From Voacanga thouarsii (lineage: Eukaryota; Streptophyta; Magnoliopsida; Gentianales; Apocynaceae): a stretch of 64,000 nt of DNA. The notes under the pieces are model-generated. The model was not told the DNA's origin and ran no database searches. It saw only the letters and a program-made list of their open reading frames with translations. The position numbers were made by a program, and so were the translations under genes. The stretch is taken from contig JANUWF010001821.1 of the NCBI GenBank assembly GCA_026120185.1, forward strand, positions 1,178,001-1,242,000, in the 5' to 3' direction. Below are positions 11,185-22,517 of the stretch, piece after piece. Within the stretch, counting starts at the first letter, position 1. Each line of letters begins with the position of its first letter.

Positions 11185-12687
11185 TGATGCGTTAATTTTG
11201 AATATATAAAATCATCAATTTTAAATATATCCCTTAATCAAGTTTTAATTAAAATATTAATTCCAAAATACACATATGAGCAAATATACTCATCGCAAGC
11301 ATAATACAGGGAATTGACGAGTATCGATCCTCAAATGAACAAGTACACACTAATCACTTTTCTTTCATTGTTTAACCGACTCAAATAAAGTGAGAAAAGA
11401 ATAAAAAGAAAAACCAAAGAAACATATACAACTCAAGGATGTAGGTTTATGCAATTTTGACAATTTTCCTGGAAAACATGACAATGAATCACTTAGCCAA
11501 TATCACAACCAAGTATTATCTTGGTTTCATGAAGGATTTAATATAGACCCACTTCGTTGGCAATCCATGGAATCACTATCTTCTAGTTAAATTAGTGAAT
11601 ATATTCTGTCTCAACTAACTTATCCAAAAGATGGATTAAAATTAATCATCATATAAACCCCTATATTCTAGGTGATTTAAAACATGAAATTAGTCAATGA
11701 ATCCATATTCTAGCAATCATCAACTAACCATTGATTACCAATGTTCTAAACAATTAACCCATTTTTCAAGCAATTTAAGAGATAACAAATATGAAATTAA
11801 TTAATTGAAGTCATTACTAACCTCTTCTTCAAGTAAGTTAATAACAAAACCCAATCAACCAATTCCATAAGGAAAACAAGTAATCAAATACCAAGAACAA
11901 TAATCAATTGATCAAATAGTTAAATTGATGCATAAATCATGAAAACATTGAATCCATCATTGAATCCATCATTGTTAAAGTAAAAGACAACAAAGAGAAA
12001 AAAAAGCACTCATAAACAAGCCTCTTTCTTCTTCCTTGAAGACTCCCTTTGAACAATCCTCTTTGCCTTGGGTGAATTCCACATTCAATGAGAGAATCAG
12101 AATTTTTCCTCTTTAATTCACCTCTCTTGGTTGTATATCCAACCCTTGTATCCTCTTATGCTTTTATAGGCCTCTTAGATGCTAATTTCGTGGCTGAGGG
12201 AGTCTTGACCGAGTAGGAATAGAAAAATACCAAAATTCTTATATAAACCCTAATTTCGCATATAGAATTTTTGCCTCCAGACCCTACCGGCGCCGAGCAC
12301 CTTCGACCCACCTGGCGCTAGGTGCACTCTGCTCTTCCTCTGCTTTTGCTTTGTTTTTTGTCTAGCAGATAGAATGGACCCGGTACTAGGTATACTTGCC
12401 AGACTTAGAACCATGTCTATTTTGAAAAAAATTCCTGAAGCTCGATCAATCTCTACTACTGGACAGAATGGACCCGACGCTTGGTCCACTGGCTAGGCCA
12501 GCGCCAAGTGCATTTTGATTCTGTGTACTTTCTGTTCGATTTTAACTTAAATCTGCACATATTTGCCAAAAACACATTTTACAAGCAAAATGTCAAATAG
12601 GAAAGAATATGCATAGTTATTACAATAAATGTATCTTAAAACACCCTCAAATAACTAGAAAAAGAATAGTGATTTTAACCCCTATCA
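11185..12687 (-). repeat. 3' LTR of element A2 (family A)
   Basis: The 1503-bp LTR starts (minus strand) TGATAGGGG and ends ACGCATCA. A minus-strand TATA box (TATAAAAG) lies at 12161-12168. U3 has GGCGCC-type modules at 12289-12294, about 12307, 12375 and 12498. It is longer than the 5' LTR of the same element, which has lost about 500 bp. Confidence 0.92.
12161..12168 (-). promoter_or_regulatory. TATA box in the A2 3' LTR
   Basis: GGCCTATAAAAG on the minus strand, at the same place as in the other family A LTRs. It is absent from the A2 5' LTR, where the equivalent region is deleted. Confidence 0.7.
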
Positions 12688-12702
12688 ATGCCCCCACATT
12701 TG
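12688..12702 (-). other. Polypurine tract of element A2
   Basis: The minus strand reads CAAATGTGGGGGCAT immediately before the 3' LTR start TGATAGGGG. It is the expected plus-strand priming site for reverse transcription. A second, internal tract of similar type lies at 13812-13827. Confidence 0.78.
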
Positions 12703-14300
12703 AACATTTTCTTGTCTTCAGGTAAAACACTTTAGTCTAAGAAAAATTATCAAGACAACACAATGTTTTTTCTCATTCAAAAGTTTCTTCATCATAGCAA
12801 AGATCATTCTTCCTTTCAAACTTTAGATACAACCCTTGTCATTCACACCCTTTGAAAACAATTTCAAAACTTGAAACATTGGCCAAGACATCATAAAACT
12901 CTTGAAGTCAAATTAATCAAGTGCATACATTAGTCTAAGAAAATTATTTTACTCTTTAAGTAAAAATATAAATAACATAAATTACATAGGTCAAGCCATC
13001 TACCAATTCAAGCATTATAAATTCAAAAATTGTGCAACTTAAGTTATGATGTGAGGAAAGCACCCCAAATTTTTTTCTCTCAAAATTTTTTTCAATAACT
13101 TAGGGAATTGATAGCCTCAAATGCATGGATTTCTCTTCACACACCGTATTGATCCCCTTTACAGTCATCACTCCTCATTTTTTCCACAATTCTTTTTTCT
13201 ATACTCTTGCTTGCCTTTTTGCCTTTAGGATAGCTTCAAGAGAGTGCACCGAATACACTTGCTACTTCTCCCCATATTGACCCCCTTTTCAACTAAAAGT
13301 TTTCAAAGATCATTAATAAGAGCCTTTTCTATAATTCACACCAATAATAGTGTTATTTTTTGCTCATTGTTTTTCTCTTCAACTCAAATCAAATTTTGAA
13401 ACATTCTCCTTAATGTTTCCTCTCAAAGTTTTTTTTTTCAACTCATATTTTTTTTTCCATTATAACTCAAATCACAAAATTTAAACTCATAATACAAAAG
13501 TTAGCCAATAAACTCTTCTCATATTCATCATCTCTTCTATATTTCAACTCCATAAGTCAAATAACATTCAAACACCAATGCATAAATAAGATTAATCAAA
13601 ATTCTCAAGTTGTGATAAATATCTTTTCCAATAAAATAATTTCATCACACTCCACCTAATGAATGACAAAACTTATATCCAAGTAAGAAAAAGAATTATA
13701 AACTTTCTTAACAATGAAACCATTGAAATTTTCAAAAAAATTATCACAAATTACAAACACAAAATAGATTCATCAAATAAAATGAAAAAGTATTTCTTCA
13801 ACCTTTATTCTCTCCCCCACACTTAAACTGAACATTGTCCTCAATGGCTAGAGATAAAGTAATAGAAGTACAGCCAAGAAGACTAAGATGACTAAAGAAG
13901 AAGAAGAAAGTGAAGAAAATACTTCCATTACTTTGTTATGCCATTAGGTTGAATCGACCTCAAAGAAGGGTCAGTACAAGACTACCTACTAAAAGCAAAG
14001 AAACAAATGAAATAAAACATAAGTCTAGAAAAAGAAAATAAAAATACGATAAACAAAACGAAAAAGAAAAGAAAAGACACCTACAAGCTAGTAAAGGTCA
14101 TTAAAATTTAAAAGAAAAAGAAATAATAGAAAATAAAATACAAAAGAGTGAGTCAAAAAGTATCCTCACCATCATCATGGTCATCAGGGTTAGCTCCGCG
14201 ACTAGAAGATGCACCCGTAATGTGTTGGATCAAAGTGGCCAACTTTTGATCTTGGATGTCCTAGCGGTGTTAAATGTCGGCAATGGAATCGTGGAGCTAG
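12703..14300 (-). other. 3' non-coding region of element A2
   Basis: There is no open frame with a recognisable product. The region contains an internal polypurine tract (minus strand TTTAAGTGTGGGGGAG, 13812-13827) and a 27-bp block (13229-13255) identical to 38374-38400 in Gypsy element 2. The stretch between them is alignable with the matching part of element 2, so this is a homologous 3' region shared by the two families. Confidence 0.65.
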
Positions 14301-14310
14301 AGGAGGATAG

Positions 14311-15109
14311 TCATCTAGCTCTCCATCTAGGCCTCCATCCGTGCCTCAAAATCAGTGCGTAAACGAGAGCTAGTGGCACGAGGGGTTGGTCTAGCAAGTG
14401 GCGCCTCTTCCTCCTCATTAGGGGGAAGCTCCTCCCTTCCGGGATACTGCACCTCATATGGCCTCTTCCACCTTTTGCCCTCTCATCATAGTGATACCCA
14501 CACTGAACTAAAATATGCTCCGTCACGAGGTCACGGTCAATAGTGGACTCACTCAACTCTCCATCCAATTGTACTTTAAAGTCTCTCAAAATACGTATAA
14601 TAACCAAAGAAAATTTAAGGGCTTTGGCTACAATATTAGTGGCCACAACCTCTCTCATAGAGTTAATAATAATAGGGGCAAGGGGAATAGGTTCACGGTT
14701 CCTCATTTATCTAGAATATAAAGGTCTAGTATCCTAGACTCATTAAAGCCACTAGCCTTGTGATAGACATTAAAAGCAAATATATAGACTAGGGTACGCC
14801 ACTAAGCCTCAAGGTCATCATTGGAATAATACTGATATTGACCTACTTCTCTTTTTCTCCACATACGAAAACTAACCTTACAGCCCCCACATCCCAGATA
14901 GGCTCAGAGATGATCTTCTGGTTATTATGATCTACAGCTATCCACAGTCCCTCATCCGGGATTCCTAAAATTCTAGCTAATCTAGTCCTGTCAAACTCAA
15001 TGGGAATCCCTTTGACCATGGTGGAGATGATTTGGAGAGTGTTTTTCTTTTTGTCCTGCATGTTGACATAAAATTCTCTCACGCGCACAGGACAATAAGG
15101 ACTTTCCAT
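14311..15109 (-). pseudogene. Plant-transposon-protein ORF relic in A2
   Basis: Minus-strand frames at 15109-14843 (VREFYVNM, IEFDRTRLARILGIP) and 14706-14311 (INSMREVVATNIVAKAL, FKVQLDGELS) read as the N- and C-terminal parts of a domain commonly annotated in plants as putative plant transposon protein, which is often found beside Gypsy gag sequences. A stop and a frameshift lie between the parts. The second part also shifts near 14480. Its molecular role is unknown. It sits where pol would be in an autonomous element. Family assignment is from remembered motif style, not a search. Confidence 0.6.
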
Positions 15110-15318
15110 CCTAATAATAGGCTCCTACCCCAGGCGCCTAAACATAGTAGAAAGTTGTAAGAAATTGTCTAAAGATGACTTGTAGCACTTTTCTACTATA
15201 ATCTTATTATGTTGTGCCTGTCATACCAAATTTGGCATATCGAATAAGAAAATTGGGTAGGTTAGGTAGATAGAGGCTTGAAGGAAGGTGTAGATGAAGA
15301 TGCCTCTCGAGCTCTCTT

Positions 15319-16772
15319 TGTTGGGGATATGCCCTAGAGTCAATTTGTACTTATACAATTGTCATTATGTTTTATATAATAATATGAGGCTTTCCTTTCC
15401 ATGAATAGTGAGTTTTGTTTTGTTGGTCATCAAGTACGTGACTTGATAGTAAAACCCTACAATGAATACAATGACTATTCTAAAACTGTCCCTGATCGAT
15501 TATTATTATTATTGGAATAATAATAAATTAAGATTAGTATGTTTGTGACTTGATGGCTATATTTTACTGGCCATGGATATTTGTGATATCGAGTCAAGAC
15601 ATAAATAAATGTAAGAGAACATTGCATTGGACATGACCCACTTGTGAGAGTACTTCATGGAATATGTCATAAGTACTTTCTAGCCATAATAATATTGAAA
15701 GTCCTTCAACCTAAATTCATCATAGTTTCCTACTTGATAAATTCTATATTTTGACATTGTCTAAAGTTGTCTTTAACCAGATAATAAATTAGACTACTGT
15801 TGGATATAGAATAAATCAAGGAGAGGAATATGATTGATTGTGAAGGAATTTGTCCCTCTCAGTTATGGGAGAGATATCCATGGGCCCCTTGATAAGTTAG
15901 ACTGTTAAAAATGCATGGCCGTGCTCAAATATATCAATCTAAGATATTGATATCATTTGTTTGAACAGTCTACTATGAAATCAAGAAATAATTGATTAAG
16001 CTTAATAAGGATGACATGCTCCGTGCCTTATGCTTAATCTGGATATCGTGTGACAAAAGGACTAAATATAAAATTATGGTTTGGTTCAAAGAGATCACCG
16101 ATCTTCATTTAACCTGGATAGTTATAATGTTTTGCTAGAAACCGCTTATAACTTGTGGGCCATTTAAATATGATTTAGGCACACTGCCAGTGTTAAATGA
16201 ACCTATAGGGTCACACAATAAGTGAACTTGTTAGGTTATTTTTCTGGTGACCAGGTTCGATGAATCTGGATGATATCCAGATTATAAGAATCTGACTCGG
16301 TAAATTAATTAGTTAAATTACTGAGATAATGGCAGAATCTTATCATATCAGTTTTAATTTAATTTGAATTTAAATTAGAATATGATAAGATACTATTAGG
16401 GTTGGACTCTAAGAGGTTCGAGGGTTTTTAAGAAAACCCTAGCCGTCTTTTCAATAGTCTAATTTTTCGGTTGAGAACATTCGTGCCATTCTCTACCAGA
16501 AAAGAAAAAAAAAAACCCTCTCAAACCCTAGGCGCTAGCACTCCCCGGGTATCGAGTGAGTTCGCGGTGTGTATCCGATAGAGAACGTTCGCATACTGCA
16601 GCGTCTGGTGATTGTTCGGGTTGAACGTACAACAGCGCAACCAGAATCGAAGGATTTTGATTATAGCAACCAGAGGTAATTCTTAAACCTTAGATCATCT
16701 TAATCGTTTACTTGGGTCCTCGGGAGGGATTCGTGGATGTTTTCCGCGTTTAGGAGTCCACGAATATTAACA
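15319..16772 (+). mobile_element. Copia-type solo LTR inside element A2
   Basis: The 1454-bp block starts TGTTGGGGATATGCCC and ends CGAATATTAACA, with inverted termini TGTT/AACA. A perfect 5-bp duplication CTCTT flanks it (15314-15318 and 16773-16777). There is no internal coding region. The opening sequence is typical of plant Copia LTRs. Confidence 0.9.
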
Positions 16773-16777
16773 CTCTT

Positions 16778-18049
16778 AGCCCCCGGGGCTAACCCTCTAG
16801 GTCATCTAAACATGATGGGAGGATGAAGAAAGATGATAAAAATAGAAAAGTAGGAGGCTCTTAAGTCACTCTTTACAACAAATGTTCAATGCTCAACCGT
16901 CTCACAACCACAACACCACCACCACTCAATACAAAACACCTTAAGATATTCAGTAAATATCACTCAACACCCTCCAACAAACCTATAAGAAAATAAGACA
17001 TATGCCAATCCAAACACCTTATCAATCAGTTTGATCATATCCACAATGTTCAATATTGCTCAAGGAAACCATATTCAGCCTAGAATCACAATGCTCAATC
17101 AGCCATACCATTTAAATCATAATGCAAAGCTTATCAACATAAGACTAAGTGAAATATTGAACAATTATCCTTTATCCCAAAAGTTAATCGCAAAGCATGC
17201 ATGCTCAATCACTTCCAAAAGATGTAAACTATCAATAGCATTATTCATAAAGCAGTATCCATGATATTCTCATGCAAATGCAAGCTCAAATAAAGCAATC
17301 TTAACAATCAAATTCTTTACTAGAAAATATTCAAGAATTTTCACCCAAAAATTCATAGAAAATTGCCCAAAATTCATAAATAAAAAAAAAAAACTTAACC
17401 GTAGAAAGTGTAGAAAATTCATACCATATTATTCTCCAATGCATGGGCAATGATTCTATACAAAGAGTTTGAAGAAATCGTGCTCCCAATGGAAGGATTG
17501 AAAAATGAATTTTGGGTGAAAATGTTGGATTTTTCCTTATTTTGACCCAAACTTTCAAGAACAAAGTGGGGATTTTGAGTTTTGGAAGTGTTTTGGAGGT
17601 GTGAAAATTGATCCAGCGGTGTTTTGAAGATGAACCCGACGATGGTTGAGAGAAAATTAGAGATAAGTGAAAATTTTTGAACAAAAAATGGCCAAGAAGG
17701 CCATTTTGAGTGTGGTGGCCGAACGGGCCTGGCGCCGGGCCCATGGACTGGGCTAGGCGCAGGGCCTATTCTGCCCGCGCTTTTTTGTTAGGCCGTGCTG
17801 ACCCGATGCTCGGGCCAAGGGTTAGGCTCGGCGCTAAGTCAGCTCTGGTTGGAAAATCATTTTTTTTTTCAAAATTGTATTTTAATGAAAATAAAAACAA
17901 AGGAACATGAAATCATACGAAGTATAGAGACTAATTGCTAAATAAATAAAAACAGACAAGAATTAAAAATATTGTTTAGCAAAAACTAAAGCAGTTCAAA
18001 AATTAGCATTTTCCACGGTCTTGGTCCCATGGGTTGGTCTCTGTGTTGC
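16778..18049 (-). other. Non-coding block of A2 between gag and the transposon-protein ORF
   Basis: No product is recognised. A GC-rich patch at about 17705-17850 repeats the wording of the U3 modules of these LTRs (GGCCTGGCGCCGGGCCC at 17726-17742, then GGCTAGGCGC and GGCTCGGCGCT). It may be an old LTR fragment or a shared regulatory cassette. The open frames across it carry no recognisable domain. Confidence 0.45.
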
Positions 18050-19288
18050 CTAGCAGTGTTCCCGATTGACAATCACCAAGCAGTTTGCTAATTGTCCAAT
18101 TTGACCCTCCAGGTTGCGAATGGATGCCTCCAAGTTTCTCGTGGTCACATCAATTCCTTGAAATCGTGTTTTCGTCCCACTTACCAGTTTAGTGACAATT
18201 TCCCCTAAGGATGGTTTAGCTAGTGGGGCATTGTATGGCAGAGATGGTTGAGTCATTTGCATTCCAAAATTCACAGAAGCTTGCCGAGGTTGGTTTTGGT
18301 TATTCCAAGAAAAGTTAGGGTGATTCCTCCAACTTAGGTTGTAAGTATTGCTGTAAAGATCATTACCTTACTGACCATTACCTACAAAAGCCGCTTAGTC
18401 CAATGCTTCTTGCGAAGACCCCATACTTTAGCACTCATGGTTTGGATGCCCTTCCCCGCAAAAATCACAAGTCGCACTCTTTAGCTGTCCTTAGGAAGGA
18501 GGCATTACCAATTGATCTATTTTCTGCGTGAGTGCTTCCATCTTTGCCTCTAAGGCAGCCATTGCATTCACCTTATGCACTCCATGTACACGAGCTCTAG
18601 ATCATAAACTCTCCTAGGTATAGTTATTTGTAGTCGGATTTTCAATTAGATCAAAAGCCTCTTCCGGAGTTTTAGAATTTATGGAGCCTTTTGTAGATGC
18701 ATCCACTAATTGCCTTGTAGCAAAACTCAACCCATTGTGAAAAATCTGCCTTTGCATCCCCAACTCAAATCCATGGTGAGGACACTTTCTCAATATCTCT
18801 TTGAATCTCTCCCAACACTCATAAAGGTTTTCAGCCTCTAATTGTTGGAAAGCAAAAATATCAGTCCTAAGTTTGGAAGTTCGAGCTAGTGGGAAATATT
18901 TAACTAAGAATTTTTCAGCTAGCACGTTCCAAGTAATGATGGATCCGGAGGGCAAAGATTGTAGCTATGATTTCACTCGATCTCTCAAGGAAAAATGGAA
19001 GAGTCTTAGCTTGATGGCATCCTCAGAAACACAACTCATCTTAAATGTGTCACATATCTCTAGAAATCTCGAAAGATGGGCATTAGGATCTTCCTCAGGT
19101 AACCCATCAAATTGGACCATATTCTGAATCATTTGGATCATATTGGGTTTTATATCAAAATTATTAGCCTCTATCTTAGGCCGGGCAATACTAGAGCCTG
19201 TACCAGAGATTGCTGGTTTTACAAAGTCATTCATCACCTGCCTATTAGCTCCACTGTTACCACTATTGTTGGGCTGATTTACCTCCAT
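18050..19288 (-). pseudogene. Gag polyprotein relic of element A2
   Basis: Minus-strand frames join as a Ty3/Gypsy gag. The N-terminus MEVNQPNNSG is at 19288. The capsid-type domain carries IKPNMIQMIQNMVQFDGL, DPNAHLSRFLEICDTFKM and IKLRLFHFSLRD (19288-18965), then WNVLAEKFLVKYFP, LYECWERFKEILRKCPHHG and TPEEAFDLIE (18955-18614). A zinc-knuckle-like CDFCGEGHPNHEC lies near 18430-18470. A C-terminal coiled segment with LEGQIGQLAN ends near 18050. A frameshift near 18960 and stops around 18490 and 18600 kill the frame. The family function is packaging of element RNA in virus-like particles. Confidence 0.85.
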
Positions 19289-19604
19289 TGCTCTCCTTAC
19301 CCTTTCACTTATTTTGATTTCCGGATCAAGGTTGACTGTCTTAGCTTTGGATCGTCAGGTTATAAATTAAGAACAAGGTCTACATAAGACAGAAAAGTTT
19401 TGAGATTATAGAATTTACAAGTTAAACAGTTAGGGTACGTTTACAAATTAAGTTATAAAGACTTAAAACATATAGAGACATTAAAGTATAAGTACACAAG
19501 AAATAAAATACAGCACCTAGTTATATAAGGAACATATATACATATTTACATATTAACATATTAACAATGTTAAATCAACAAAATCTAAATTTTCATGATA
19601 TTGT

Positions 19605-19622
19605 TCCTTAGCAATAGCACCA
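19605..19622 (-). other. Primer binding site of element A2 (degenerate)
   Basis: The minus strand reads TGGTGCTATTGCTAAGGA, related to the tRNA-Asp-type site of A1 but with several C-to-T and G-to-A changes. It lies just inside the 5' LTR end after a short spacer. Confidence 0.7.
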
Positions 19623-19627
19623 AAACT

Positions 19628-20629
19628 TGATGCGTTAATTTTGGGCATATAAAATCATCATTTTAAATTCATCCCATAATTAAGCTTTAATTAAAATATT
19701 AATCCTAAAATACACATATGAGTAAGTATAATCATCGCAAGCATAGTACAGGGAATTAACGAGTAACGATCCTCAAATGAACAAGTACACACTAATCACT
19801 TTTCTTTCATTGTTTAACCGACCCAAATAAAGTGAGAAAAGAATAAAAAGAAAAACTAAAGAAACATATACAACTCAAGGATGTAGGTTTATGCAATTTT
19901 GACAATTACCCTAGAAAACATGACAATGAATCACTTAACCAATATCATAACCAATTATTATCTTGGTTTCATGAAGGATTTAATATAGACCCACTTCACT
20001 TGCAATCCATGGAATCACTATCTTCTAGTTAAATTAGTGAACATATTCTGTCTGACTAACTTATCCAAAAGATGTATTAAAATCAATCACCATATAAACC
20101 CCTATATTCTAGGTGATTTAAAACATGAAATTAGTTAATGAATTCATATTCTAACAATTATCAACTAACCATTGATTACCAATGTTTAACCAATTAACTC
20201 CTTTTTCAAGCAAGTTAAGAGATAACAGATATGAAATTAATTAATCAACCCACCTGGCGCCAGATGCACTCTGCTCTTCCTCTATTTTTGCTCTATTTTT
20301 GGTCTGGCAAACATAATAGACTCGATGCCAGGTACACTTGCTAGACCTGGTGCTAGGTCTGTTCTGGAAAAATCCCTGAAACTCATTCAATCTCTGCTAC
20401 TGGACAGAATGGACCAGTCGCCTAATCCACTGGTTGGGCCTGGTACCAAGTGCATTCTGATTTTGTACCCTTTTTGTTCAATTTTAACTTAAATCTGCAC
20501 ATATTTACTAAAAATACCTTTTGCAAGCAAAATGTCAAATATAAAGGAATATGCCTGGTTATTATAATAAATGTATCTTAAAGAACCCTCAAATAACTAG
20601 GAAAAGAATAGTGATTTTAACCCCTGTCA
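19628..20629 (-). repeat. 5' LTR of element A2 with internal deletion
   Basis: The 1002-bp LTR ends ACGCATCA and starts TGACAGGGG on the minus strand. Aligned with the 1503-bp 3' LTR, it lacks the part equivalent to 11805-12303, about 500 bp. The junction is near 20245. The missing part includes the TATA box and transcript start region, so this LTR can no longer drive the element. A perfect GGCGCC module remains at 20256-20261. Confidence 0.88.
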
Positions 20630-20634
20630 TGTAT

Positions 20635-20884
20635 CCCAATCTTTAAGGGAGGGATGTCATTTGTTATGATATGTTATATAAAAGTTAGGAATAAAAAATA
20701 TTATATATTCAAAATTATAAAATGGTATTTATAAAAAATAGAATACATGCAAGCATAGACGAATCTAGGGGCTAAATTTAAAAAAAAAAATTAAATCCAC
20801 CTTAAAAAATTATAATATTGTAAAATATTCTTTATATTTTTACATTTCGCTGTCAAAAAATTTTTAAAAAGTACAACGTTATTT
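20635..20884. other. AT-rich spacer, possible MITE edge
   Basis: No gene. The sequence GCATAGACGAATCTAGGGGC at 20753 loosely mirrors GCAGGGACAGAACTAGAAAT (reverse complement of about 26653-26672). This could mark a very old element around the whole 20.7-26.7 kb nest, but no TSD supports it. Confidence 0.3.
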
Positions 20885-20991
20885 CCTTAGTATATCTTAT
20901 CTCCTTATAAAATCGCTTATGATAGTTTAGACATATACAGAGGAGATTAAGAGATGCCCCTGTTAGGAGAATTGAGGGATTGAGGTAACAT
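20885..20991 (+). mobile_element. RTE-type LINE 3' fragment, left part
   Basis: The sequence matches the C-terminal coding end of the complete LINE nearby (compare 25895-25970): AGTTTAGACATATACAGAGG and ATTGAGGGATTGAGG. It stops at the hAT-like element and resumes at 26407. It is the outer host of the nest. Confidence 0.72.
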
Positions 20992-21399
20992 TAAGAACGG
21001 CAATGGAGTCGGGCTGGGCCAGGCCAGGGACTAGAAATCCCAACCCTGCCCCCATATACTGCCCATTTTCCCATCCCTGGTCCATCTCCGCCATGGGAAA
21101 AAGCGGGGATCCCCGCCCTTGGCCCGCCGAGGACAAAATAATTCTTGGTCCCGACCCAGTAGGGAAGTGGGGAAGTAGAGACCTGGTTGGGCCCAAAAAA
21201 TTTTCTGAAGATTTTTTTTTTAAGAAATTTTTTTTTGCCTCCGATATATTTTTATTCAAAAAGTTTTAATCATTTTGAAAATTTTCGTGGCGGTTTTTAT
21301 TGGTTCACGTATTAATCATATCACTAAATTAGTAAAAATTAAATTGATAATTAATAATTTTCTTTTTCATTTTTTCCTCTTCTCTTCTATTTTTTTTAT

Positions 21400-21576
21400 T
21401 TTATATACATATATAATTATATATATATATAATCTACTTATAATTTACATAGTGTGTATATATATATATATATATTATGTATACGTATAATATGTGTGTG
21501 TGTGTGTGTATAATCTACCTATATATACATAATATAATATAATATACATATAGTATATATACATATATAAAATACA
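21400..21576. repeat. TA/TG microsatellite tract, target of LINE insertion
   Basis: Runs of TA with a TGTGTGTG segment near 21493-21510. The last 14 bases (21563-21576, ATATATAAAATACA) are duplicated at 26197-26210 on the far side of the LINE. Confidence 0.88.
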
Positions 21577-22517
21577 GTCACATCCATGACAAGAACCAAT
21601 CGATTGACTTCGTGGGGGCGTTCCCTACTCATCGACGTGTTGCACTTCCTTGACCTAGATGTAGTGATAAATATGCGAAGGTTGCTAGGTTATTACCTGA
21701 AAACAACACGCCGTGTTAGTCCCCAGATACGGTGTCAAATATATAAGGGTGTAGGGTAAAAAAAATAGTCCATAGTGATAGGATCCGTCTAGCTTCAAGG
21801 AATATAAGATCTTTGATCGGTAGATTGAAGAATTAGTTAAAGTTATGCAAAGGAAAAATATTAGCATTTTGTGTCTTCAAGAAACCAAATGGGTAGGTGA
21901 GAAGATGAGAGTAGTAGCATCTTCGGGTTATAAGTTTTGGTATTCAAGTAGAGTTAGGAAAGAAATGGAGTCAGGATTATTATTTTTATTAACCGTAAGT
22001 TTATTGATGATGTGGTTGAAATACAAAGGAGAATGATAGGATTTTAAGCACCAAAATCATGATTGGCGGTGAGATTACTATTATTATTAGTGCGTATGCG
22101 CCACAAGTTTAACTTGATGATTCGGTTAAGCAACGGTTTTGGGATGATTTAGATGAGATTGTATAGAATGTACCATGTGCAGAGATGTTTTTCATTGTTG
22201 GTGATCTAAACGTCAGAGTGGGTTTGAGAGTGTTCATGGAGGTCAGGGTTTCAAAGTTAGAAATGAAGCAAGAAATACTATTCTTGACTTTGATTTGACC
22301 TATGATTTGACTATAGCAAACACCTAGTTTAAGAAGAGAGATTCTCACCTAGTGACTTTTAAAAGCGGGTTAAATGTCAGTTAGATAGACTTCTTTATTA
22401 TGAGGCGTAGGTTTCATAGTGGTTGCACGGATTGTAAAGTTATTCCAGTCGAGAGTGTAATTACTCAACATAGGCTATTGGTCCTCGACTTTAATTTTAG
22501 GAAAAATGGTAAGCAGC

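Larger units (their letters stand above)
11185..20629 (-). mobile_element. Complete non-autonomous Ty3/Gypsy element A2 (gag, no pol)
   Basis: Both LTRs are present (3' LTR 11185-12687, 5' LTR 19628-20629), with primer binding site, polypurine tract and a perfect 5-bp duplication TGTAT (11180-11184 and 20630-20634). Removing the nested solo LTR (15319-16772) and its TSD copy leaves about 8.0 kb. On the minus strand the order is LTR, PBS, gag (19288-18050), a non-coding block, a plant-transposon-protein ORF (15109-14311), a 1.4-kb non-coding block, PPT, LTR. No protease, RT, RNase H or integrase wording is seen, so it must have depended on a partner. A1, with the same LTR family, is the obvious type of partner. 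Confidence 0.9.

Noticed and set aside
17331..17744. 137-codon minus-strand frame in element A2
   Set aside because: No domain, odd composition, and it overlaps a GC-rich LTR-like module. I see no reason to call it a gene.
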